A stretch of 64,000 bases of DNA. Origin: Neospora caninum Liverpool. Lineage: Eukaryota > Apicomplexa > Conoidasida > Eucoccidiorida > Sarcocystidae. Each line of letters begins with the position of its first letter. The stretch's first letter is position 1. The notes under the pieces are model-generated. The model did no database searches. It saw nothing but the letters and a program-made list of their open reading frames with translations, and was not told the DNA's origin. The stretch is from NCBI RefSeq assembly GCF_000208865.1, contig NC_018389.1, positions 2,035,941-2,099,940 on the forward strand, given 5' to 3'. This document shows positions 1-9,120 of the stretch, in pieces. The position numbers were made by a program, and so were the translations under genes.

Positions 1-360
1 GGCAAGTGTTCTTTTCAAGACAGCATGCGCACATATGTAGGCTCACCTTGGGTGCAGAGGCGGCGTGAGAGTGCGGGAGAGGGTCGTTTGCCTCTCGCGG
101 GATGCGCAAGTCGATTTGGACGTCATCCTCCAGCGCAAGATTTTCGTCTCCTGCAGTGTGAAGTGAAAAAACGAGCACCTTGTAGAACAAAAGGGGTCAG
201 AAACTCAAGCTTGAAAATGGAAAGGAGATCAAACCCCCCACACGCTGACCACATATCTATTAATATGTAAATGTATATATGGTGGCATATGTTCGTTGCT
301 CACAATTTTCGCTGCATCCGTTCAGATAAATGCATATACATGAAAACATATATACAAATA

Positions 361-443
361 TGCATATATAGGTATACATTTGCGTATACATGTGTACATG
401 TATTCATGTACACATGTATACGCAAATGTATCTATATAATGCA
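361..443. repeat. Long inverted repeat, perfect 27-bp arms with a 4-nt loop
   Basis: The left arm 374-400 is the exact reverse complement of the right arm 405-431, separated by TATT at 401-404. Imperfect pairing extends outward to about 361 and 443 through TA-rich sequence. The arms contain the alternating words gtatacatgtgtacatg and catgtacacatgtatac. This could form a cruciform in DNA or a hairpin in RNA. Confidence 0.95.
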
Positions 444-590
444 TCATAATAAAGGTAGATGCATGAAAAGGTACGGATATTCACGTGTGACGCAGTCGAA
501 CTTCTACAGTCTGAAATGAGGATATCTGTTTATGCACTCATGTATGGATATGCACGTCGCGCCGGGGACGTTTTTGAGATAAGCATGTCA

Positions 591-615
591 ATATATATAT
601 ATATATATATATATA
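591..615. repeat. TA dinucleotide microsatellite
   Basis: Uninterrupted alternating A and T over 25 bases. Such tracts are common polymorphic markers in Toxoplasma genomes. Confidence 0.95.
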
Positions 616-1537
616 CTGGTGAGTAGATGTTTACACACGAATCCACAAAGACGCGTGTAATTGATAAATAAATGCAAATGTTCATATATACGAATATGTG
701 AGTTTACTTTAGCAGCGGCTTTCTCACCAAACACAGCGTCGGGATCACAGGAATCGCCGTCAACTTCACATCGAATCGCAGCTCGACAACACGGCGCGAG
801 TCCTCGAAGCCTTCCAACAACTTCTGCCAAAAAACCAATTTTTTGCCGCTAAGGAAAAGAAGCGTCGAAGATCAACACGCCATCACATCTGTGGGTACAC
901 ATCTATGCGGCTGTCGAATAATATCTTCGTGTTTATCGAGAGTTGCCTGTTGATTTGTAGCGAAGAGGTTGTACGTGTGAAACGCAGTTTCGCAGTCTGA
1001 TTCCGCTGTCATTCAGGACAAAACGCCTGTCGGTAACGAGGTTGTGTGTCCATGCATGCAGGGGGTTGCACCAGCAGCCTTCGTGTGACTGGCGTTACAA
1101 AAACGCCCGCGTACTCTATCTGTATGAGCGGGAGAAATGTGCTTCCGCGGTCGACTTACCGTGCCAACAAGAATCTGTGAAGGAAGACTGCGTCTATTCC
1201 TCGAGGCAAACGAGTGTCCACTCTCCTCCGGTGGAGACGCGGAAACGCTCGAAGGCAGCAAGTCTGGTCCCGCCTCAAAAACAGCGAGTCTCAACCTAAA
1301 AAAGCAGATACGCGCAAGCAGGCCCTAAAGCTGCACACGTCGCGTACATTCCTTAGTATTTGTGGAACAGCAGAGTACGATTTGGTGGAGGAACCCCTTT
1401 GTGGGTCCAAAAAGTGTCTGCAGAAGCCCACAGAAATGTGTGTGTTCTGCCTTCCCATTCAATCATGTCGCTTCTATTTTCATGCCGTCTCTCCCTACAT
1501 GTATGTCATATATATAAATACATACACGCACATATCG

Positions 1538-1577
1538 ATATATACATATACATACATATATATATATATATATATAT
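1538..1577. repeat. TA/CATA microsatellite
   Basis: TA-rich tract with interspersed CATA units (1538-1556) followed by a pure TA run to 1577. Confidence 0.9.
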
Positions 1578-2450
1578 CGGCAGTGCATTTGGATCTTCCT
1601 CTGTGTATATTCATGTATATATGCACTTGACGAGGCCATGTTTCTCCACAGCCCGTACGTAAAGAAGCATATTCTATCCGAAGGCCGCTTCTTACAAAAG
1701 AAAAAAAGCAAACACTGGTGTGTACGACCCCTGCTGTTTTATGCGTGGCTGTTTGTTTCTAGAGTCCCATATAGTTTGCGGGTAAATGTCGATAGAGTTA
1801 CGTAAAATATCCATCGACAGAGAGCGCGTCGGAGATATATAGACACACGCACTTGCAGTTACAGGAAAAGGTACAGAGACGCAACTGATGATGGTAAGAG
1901 AGACAGATAAACATCGCCTGAGATATGCAGGTAGACTGGTGGACAGAAACTAGACCGCTAGAGAGGAAGATACAGAGAAATCGACAAAAAGACAGGCAGC
2001 ACGAAAGACGCAGCACAGACACGTGTCGGCAGGTGGATAGTTAAGAACAACATAGAAATATTCAGATTCAGGAAGAAGCATGGGTAGATCCGGCTATACA
2101 TATATGGTAGGCAGGTGGATAGGCATGGATTGTCGGTAAGCAGGTATGTGCTGCGGGGTTTTTACCGAAGGCGTTCTTCATAAGTCTCCGAGTCTCCAGG
2201 TTGCTCAGCGACCAGGTCAAGGCACGTCCTGAAGAAACGAACCCAAAAGGGAATCCAGGGAAAAGTCTTGCAGCAAAGCAGGAAGAGACACGTGTCAAGC
2301 AAAGGAGAGTCTGGAGGTTGCGAAAGAAAAACAGTGGCGAGTTATATGTGCAAGAGTGGAACCGGAAGAAAACGCGGAACGAGGAATCCAAGACAGGAGA
2401 CAGACGAAGGGTTTCCGAGATACAAAAGTTAGGCGTCGTTCGAGGAGAGA

Positions 2451-2747
2451 TTAGAAACCGAGAACACGGCAGCAGATGAAACCGAGCCAGCAGTGCAGCT
2501 GAGCGCAGACAGGAAGCCCCGGGCAGAGACGGGAGTCAGAGTCAGCGCAAGCTGAAACCAAGGTATCGATGGAGGAAAAGGCATACGAGTGTTTCTCTGC
2601 GGAATCTCCTTGCGGCGTGCCTTGAGAACAGAGAAATTGGCGCCGCTTCAGAAACTGCTCGGCGTGCTGCTGAACTTGTTCTTCTTCTTTCTCCCATATC
2701 CCGAGCTCCGACATTTGACTCGCCCAGATTTTGTTCACCGCTTCAAT
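2451..2747 (-). CDS. Probable 3' exon of the Lys/Arg/Glu-rich gene of copy A
   Basis: On the minus strand a pyrimidine-rich tract ending in ccag (2748-2751) is followed by an open frame that starts IEAVNKIWASQMSEL and continues as a charged helix-forming stretch (WEKEEEQVQQHAEQFLKRRQF). It closes with a stop at about 2451. The acceptor reads in phase 0, which matches the phase 0 donor of the exon at 3744-3876, so this is a plausible downstream exon of the gene starting at 5493. An alternative phase 0 acceptor near 2890 would give a different Lys/Arg-rich exon (SAEDLEGRLKERS...) ending at a stop near 2745. I cannot decide between them, and intermediate exons may exist. No enzymatic motif is seen. 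Confidence 0.4.
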   Translation of the reverse strand: MEAVNKIWASQMSELGIWEKEEEQVQQHAEQFLKRRQFLCSQGTPQGDSAEKHSYAFSSIDTLVSACADSDSRLCPGLPVCAQLHCWLGFICCRVLGF

Positions 2748-3743
2748 CTGGCGCACGCAAAACACAAGACTGTCGCGGTGTTTCAGATTCGCTGTTTCCC
2801 CGCTGGTCCTTCTCTTTCCGCTGTCGCCCCGTTGTGCTCCTTTCTTTGAGGCGTCCTTCCAGATCTTCGGCGCTGTTCTACGCTCACGCAAAAAAATTTG
2901 AGTTGTACGGAAGAAGAACTGGTGTCGCTGTAAGAATGATTTAGACCTATTCGTCTCTCGCAGCTTCCGTGTCACGTGCTGGTAGCCTCTAAAGAGATCC
3001 ACGGCTCACACGGGAATCCAGGATTCTACAAACAACAACGACAGGTATGTGTGTTCCTGGTCGTCTTCATCGCCCCATCCTGCCACGACAAACGCAGATT
3101 TTTCGATTTTTTATCTTTGCCTCTCCAGCTTGTGTGCCCGATCCCCTCCTCTCCATGCACATGCATATGGAGCATTCGAGAGTCGGCCTCGCTTCCCTCT
3201 TGAAGAAAAAGAAAAAAACTCAGCCTTCGTCCACGAATCGTGCGCGACAGTGTCTTTTCTCTCTCGGTCGTGCCGGTGTTCTCCTTTGTTTGCGGTCGTA
3301 AAAGAGACGGTTCTATCCGTCTCTTCTGCGAAGCAACATTCTGTTGAAAAGGCCGGAAAACAGCGCGGTACTCTTCTCTCTTTTCCAGCGATGTCTCGCG
3401 CTTGTGCCGCAGTCTGTGTCCCTGTCTCCTTTTGTGTTTCCTTCTTTTGTTTCTTCATGCGTCCCGTCTTCCTCCTTGGTCCTTCACAGTATCTCGCCTT
3501 TTCGGTTTACCGTGTCCTGCGCCTGCAGACAGACAGAAACGCCACGAGTACATCTGTGGCATCCTATTTAGAGTCACTCATTTCTTCCGTCCTCAGCTTT
3601 CTTCTTACTCATCGCAGACGTTTCATCCGAAAAACCAAAAACAGTCAACTTCAGGTGTGCAGCGCAACACGTTGTGATTCGCTTCCGGGATTCAACCTAT
3701 TCTCTTCTCTTTCTCTTCGTTTGTCCCCCTGCAGCCGCCTCAC

Positions 3744-5493
3744 CTGCTTGTCGGCTTCGCGTGCTTCTCGCTCTCGGCATTCTTCTTCCTCGAGTCTCCG
3801 CTGTCTCTCGTCTTCTCCCTCCTCTGCAAAAGGATCTTCCTCCTCTTCCTTCTTTGAGAGAGCTCGACGCATAGTTCTGACACAAACGAAAGAACCGAGC
3901 ATCGACTGCGGATCGAAGGACAAGCAGCAAAATGGATCGTCCTGTCGTGCACCTATAGCTGCTCTCCACCTCTTGCCATGTTCTCTCCCTTCTTATCCGT
4001 CACTCTCATTTCGTCTTCCTCTCCGAAACGTTCTCTCATACTCTTTCTCTCTCCCGTCCATGTTCCCTTCTTGCTGCCCCTCCCTCTCTCTCCTTCTCTC
4101 TCTATGGGCTCCGTTGTTTCTTGCTCACCTTACCGTAAACCGTCTACTTCCATTAGCCGTTTGGTACACCCCACATGTCTCCCTGACGCCGTTCCGTCAT
4201 CGCTCACCTCTTCCTGGTAGTAAGTCTTCGACCTGCAGCCTTCCCCGCTTCGCCACGGCTCAACGTCTGTCTTCCGTTCCCCACGTCTTCTTTCGTCCGT
4301 TCCCAACCGTCTCTTCTTCTTTCCCTTCCTCTGCCTCGGCCTCTTGGAGAGGTCTTGTCGTCAGCAAAAAGTGAAGAGGATTGAGCAGCGACGGAGACAT
4401 GTGCACTGTCTGCTTCAACCTGCCCGGTCTCTGCTTTGTTTCCTCGGTGTCCACAACTCTGAACGCGTCTCCTTTCACCCTTCTCTGCACACCCCCGCCT
4501 CGGGCGCGTTCCCGTCGACCTCTCAGGGGCGAAATCCCCCTCCAGAGGTTCTGACGAGAAATTCCTCGCGACTCCGTACGCAGCGCTCGTCCACAGCCGC
4601 CTGACGGGAGGACTCCGGGTCCATCCTTCTCCATTTGACTGAGGGGGGGACAAGGCCGGACGGGCACCTTCTGCTGCCTCGTAAGCTCCTTCTGCTTCAC
4701 GATTCCCTGCATGCGTTTCCCCTTCTCTTCCGGCATCTCCACCCCCACAGAAACCAGCAAAAGGAGAAGCGACAGAGCGGGGAATCGAAAGAATAGAGAA
4801 CCGCTCCTCGGTTTCTCCCTCCCCATCACAACTGTATGCCTCTGACTCTGGGAACAGAGAAGAGCCACACGTCGGCCCCCTCTTCCTCCGCCCGCCGACA
4901 ACTGGATCTGCCGCGAGACGAATCAGCACGTCTTCCTCCTGGTTCTCATCCTCACACGATTCTACCAAGTCTATTCTCGGATCCCGAAGCTTTCCAGATG
5001 CTCGTTCCTCATCTCTTCTCTCATTCTGCATGTTATTCTCGCTCGTCGCTCCCTCCTCGTGACTTCGCCCCGCGTCTTCGACGTCGAGGCCCAGCTCGTG
5101 GAGCATCTCCTTCCGTCGCCGTCTCCTCTTCTTTTCACACTCGGCCACCCAGGCTTTTGTGTTTCTCCGATGTCGGCGAAGCGTTGCTTCTTGCCCGTCT
5201 GGTTGCTCGTGCCGCCGCTTCGACAACAAAGTCGCTTTCCCCCTCGCCCCTCCAGAAAGCCAGGCCGGTAAAGACAGGAGAAGCGGCTCATTCACCCTCA
5301 AGGAAGACACAGGAGAACCTGCGCCGAACGGAAGAGACGAAGCGGAAGAAGACCCAGAAACATCAGGCACCCGCGAAAAACAAAACGAAGAAGAACGGGG
5401 AGACGAACGAGGAGAAGAGAGAGAGACGTGAAAGGGTGACTGCTCGTCAACAGAGTGGGGGAAGGGAGACGAAGGCAGAGGCGATGCCATCAT
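3744..5493 (-). CDS. Lys/Arg/Glu-rich protein, unknown function (copy A)
   Basis: Minus-strand gene with exon 1 at 4208-5493 and exon 2 at 3744-3876, probably continuing to an exon near 2747. Exon 1 begins at a double ATG (5493/5490) and encodes a Ser/Pro-rich head. A very basic segment follows (ECEKKRRRRRKEMLHELG), then an acidic Arg/Gly/Glu-rich tail. Its donor (gaagag|gtgagc, phase 2) joins in frame to the acceptor at 3876, giving a charged exon (KKEEEEDPFAEEGEDERQRR). The same frame is open upstream to 5961, so the start is uncertain. There is no clear signal peptide, membrane segment or catalytic motif from 5493. The composition recalls the coccidian Lys/Arg-rich 'KRUF' tandem families, but that is a composition-level guess. 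A related but damaged copy lies at 17203-18617. Confidence 0.55.
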
Positions 5494-7879
5494 GAGGACG
5501 ATGTCTCCAAGTGAAGAAAATAGGGGAAGGAAGCAAAAAGAGACAAACTTGTGTGCACCGGAAAACGAATGCCACCTTGTGGAAAATGCGTTGGTATCGA
5601 ACGGCGTACCGAGTCCCTGCCTTCTTCGGAGAGAGTGGCTGCAGTTTTCCATTGGAAAGGAACCGGTAACGGCGAGTCCAGAGCGTCTCGGGAGCCGCCT
5701 CGGAAGATGGAAGCGTCGCGTCCGCTCTCCCTCGTCGTAACCTACACTTTCCACGGAAGTGGGCAACGCGCGAGAAAACGAGAAGCAAATGACCCAAACA
5801 AATCCAAACATCGGGAACCACGAGGCGACGCAGGTCGAACTGACTAGAATGCTACGAACACACGACCCTGCAGCGACTCTCAGATGCCACGGAAGAGGCG
5901 GACGGAACGGAAGGAGAGAAAAATGAAATAGAAACAGAGGAGGCGAGAGGTAGAGGGACAATGCTATCGAGGACGAGAACGGAACGACGAGGAAGAGAGA
6001 GAGTCAACGAGAGGCAAACAATGTGGCATATCTCCCGAGACAACCGCCACGCCTTGTTTCGGCAAGAGGAGGACTAAACGGCTACAAGACAAACAGGACA
6101 GGAAAGCCATACGATCCGATCAACAAACGGAGACTGATGCTGTCTTCCACCTTCCTGTTTCCTTCCCGTCCAGGAATGGCTTTCCTCTGTGTTCAGACCT
6201 CGGTTGCTGCAGAGAAGGAAAGTTTTCTTCTCTTCCTGTCCTTCTCCCCCCTTTCTCTCTCGTGCCTTCTTCACTTCACTCTCTGTCCTTCACTCTCTCG
6301 CGAGTTCTGCTAGTTCACTGAAGTCAAAGGAAGTGAGTGAAAGAGCAAGACAGACGACGAGAAGTCAGACAGGAAAAAGCAGGGGAGGACAGGGAATGTA
6401 GGAAAGCCGCGAAGGGAGAGACACAGAGAGGGGAGCAAGAAGTGCAGGTACAAAGGACAAGGGAACTCTGGTGGATATTTCCTACAGAAAAGGGAAAAGC
6501 CACAAAGAAAAACAGACAGCGCATGGAGACAACAGCTGGCCGAGTTGGAGGGACGAAGCACAAGCGGGTCCCTGAAGCGCCACAAGAAACGGCAAGCATT
6601 GCCTGCCCTCTAGAGGTGGAATGCAAGCGAAGATCCAGCAGGGACATGGAAGGGGAAAACGACTGTTGCATTCTTTCCTTTGGGATTGCGAACGGAAACG
6701 AAACGCTGCTGAAGAACAGAAGAAACATCGACGAGACAAGGACACCTAACTCTTCGCTCTCCTTGACCTGGCAGAAACGTGCCTGGACACCTGTGACAAC
6801 CAGGAGAAACAAGCGGCGGTGTATCCTGGCTTCTTTTCTCCCTCCCTTTTTATCTCGTTGAGATAAGAGACTAACGGAGGTTTCTCGAGGGGAAAGAAGC
6901 AATCTCTCCGCACCCCCTGTGGCTGTCTATTGTAGAGCTGGGACCACGCCCTCTTTTCTTAGTTGGGCGAGAGTTTCGCACTGGATGAAACACTTTCTCT
7001 CGACGAAGAGACGTAGACAAGAACAAGCGGGGAAGAGCACCAGTGGAGAGATTTCAAGCAGAGGTTTCTCGCTCGGCGCCAAGCAACACGCCCCAGGACA
7101 GGCATAAAACAGCGAGACTCGAGGTAGCTTGGTGCCACCGAAGTCTCCCAAAAAAGCACCTTAGCGGCGCCCTCTAAGTGTCGCACACCGTTCCCCTGCT
7201 TGCTTATGTCTTTCACAGAAAGATGGAATGACGAAATCCACTATCTCTTCCGTTCTCGGTCTTCGGGAAGGTCGGACCCGAAGGGTGAGAGAAAAGTTGC
7301 AATGTGTCCAGCACGGCGAGCTAGCCTCCGGCCAAGTGGCGAACAGCCAAAAATGTTGAGGAAGACTCGAAAGTGCATGAATAACCACGTGACGGAAAAC
7401 AAAAAAATGGAAGATCACCTAGGGCTGCCATGACGCCGCGCGCATTCGAAATACCCGTCCTATGCAGATACGCTAGAGTACTGAAATGCAGAATCACACA
7501 GGCATGCATTCCACTCGCCGCTCCACGCAGTTTGCTTCACTGCTCTGCCTGGATCGTTTCGCGGAAAGGGTGATTGCCAAGAGCGCAGGCTGTTAGCATA
7601 CACGAGCTGTGCGTGTGCGTGTTTGAACTACTTTCCTCGGCCGTCGCCGTTTACAGATCCGTCGTTCGGAGGAATGGAGCACAGCAGTGAGGATCTACGG
7701 AAGGCAGCCTATGTAAAGCGAAGGTGTCCTCATCAACAGCTTGCTTCTGTGGCATATTCAGTCGAGGACGTAACCATGTTCTCCAGCGCAACGATCGTGG
7801 CAGGTGATACAGGGTACGGTTCTAGAGGCGGCGGTCCCCACAACGAGAACATATGCAGGAGGTAGAGCGCTACAGACGC

Positions 7880-7945
7880 TCGTCGTCGGGTCGTCGTCGT
7901 CGGGTCGTCGTCGTCGGGTCGTCGTCGTCGGGTCGTCGTCGTCAG
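7880..7945. repeat. 14-bp minisatellite tcgtcgtcgtcggg
   Basis: Four to five tandem 14-bp units (tcgtcgtcgtcggg) sit inside copy A. At the matching place in copy B (about 21040-21058) there is only about one unit, so the array expanded or contracted after the duplication. Confidence 0.9.
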
Positions 7946-8800
7946 ACATCCAAGCAGATGGCTGGCGAGTCGATGCCTCTGCACTCCATCACAAACGGTC
8001 ATCGTCTATGTCGTTTCAGAGAGTCCTGTGTCTTCCGTGGGCACGTGAATGGAGGAAAGTGCCTGGTGTATGTGTGAAACACAATACCACGTGCTCCGAC
8101 GACAAGCTTTTCCTCCTGCTCCGTTATTTCTCCTCTTCCCGAACGAACTTGTCTCAAAACCATCTCAGCGGCGTGGTTACTGTATCGTTTTCGTTACTCA
8201 AAGAGCGCAGACCCGAGACACGTCAGTGGCTTGGTCGATTTTTTTTGTCCCCCTTCCGAGCCGAGGCAACTACGACCAAGCTCTGTGAAGTGGAACCGCA
8301 CTCCCCCGACATGCCATCTACGTGAGAGGAAGCACCCGGCGAACTCGGAGTCGTCTTCCAGTTTCCCGCATCTCTGCTCTACCTTTCCGCTACAGATTGG
8401 CTCGTGATCGCGAGCGCCGTGCACGGAAGAATACCCCGCGGCCAGACAAGGCCGAAAGAAACGTATCCCTGCTTCCTGAAAGAATCGGCGCTTCTCCCCT
8501 CCCGCAGAAAGCGATCTCAGTGTCGAGGAGAAAAACGTGGGCGCATTTGCTTGTGGGAATATGTTGGAGTTACTTGGACAGAAAAGCCCCAATTGCTTGG
8601 GGAGGCGCTGCAAGGCGGATAATGGAGCTCTGCTCTCTAGGGCAACGCAGAGTTTTGGCAGAAAATCCCGCTGAAGAGTTATCTCGCACCGGTCGTCTGG
8701 CGTCCCACGGCGCAGCTTCGGCCAGCCCGTCATGGTGTTTTCCGTGACGCGCGGCGGTCCCCGCAGTGTCGACACACCGGTATAGAAGGCCCGGTGGTCT

Positions 8801-8807
8801 TGCATGC
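8801..8807. promoter_or_regulatory. TGCATGC ApiAP2-type motif upstream of the copy A secreted-protein gene
   Basis: The word TTGCATGCAA contains TGCATGC, the core bound by some apicomplexan AP2 regulators and enriched upstream of coccidian genes. It lies 314 bp before the ATG at 9121. No such word occurs in the 580 bases before the copy B ATG (21690-22269). Its function here is inferred. Confidence 0.35.
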
Positions 8808-9120
8808 AAAATTAGTGACGTAGCGGAGAAATCCCGCCGAACCCGCAGCATACAGTTGTCTCTCTGTCGATGCAGTATTTCCTTTCTGTTTAGGTATATG
8901 TTCTTCCTCTGCGATCCACTTCGCCTTTTTTCCCCATTTCATAGAAATCCGTCCTCCGCGAGCGCCTCCGTTGGCAGTGAGAGCCTGCGTCGCGCATGTG
9001 CACCGAAAGACGGGGGAGCCCTGTCGACTCCCGGCGGTGTCGATTGACGTCGAAGTCGCTGCGCGGGCAGCGCTTTTTCCTTTGAAGATTCAACTAGTTG
9101 GCCTCTTGAGAGTTGAAGAG

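Larger units (their letters stand above)
1..2450. other. Gene-poor AT-rich stretch with microsatellites
   Basis: No open frame here looks like a protein; the short frames are AT-repeat or six-frame noise. The stretch holds the inverted repeat at 374-431, a TA tract at 591-615 and a TA/CATA-rich tract at 1538-1577. Several tetranucleotide-like CAGA/GATA-rich stretches occur around 1800-2150. It may include the 3' UTR of the minus-strand gene that ends near 2450, but no poly(A) signal can be assigned. Confidence 0.6.
5494..9120. other. Divergent intergenic region of copy A
   Basis: This lies between the minus-strand Lys/Arg-rich gene and the plus-strand secreted-protein gene. No frame is convincing. 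An 80-codon frame at 7623-7865 is nearly the same in copy B, but it starts at a non-ATG codon in an otherwise equally conserved block, so conservation is not evidence of coding. The stretch holds the 14-bp minisatellite at 7880-7945 and a TGCATGC word at 8801-8807, 314 bp upstream of the ATG at 9121. Bases 7150-7390 and 8575-9160 differ strongly from copy B; the rest is almost the same. Confidence 0.6.

Noticed and set aside
271..519. 82-codon frame overlapping the inverted repeat
   Set aside because: Composition (Tyr/Ile/Cys/Met-rich) is what AT-rich repeat DNA produces in any frame.
3049..4374. Plus-strand frame of 441 codons
   Set aside because: Ser/Phe/Leu-rich translation of pyrimidine tracts, antisense to the Lys/Arg/Glu-rich minus-strand exons; not shared in frame with copy B.
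7623..7865. 80-codon frame conserved between the copies
   Set aside because: Starts at TTG, lies in a near-identical duplicated block, and shows no codon-position bias in the few differences.
7880..7945. Regular short repeats that might suggest a CRISPR array
   Set aside because: Contiguous 14-bp units without spacers in a eukaryotic sequence; a minisatellite.
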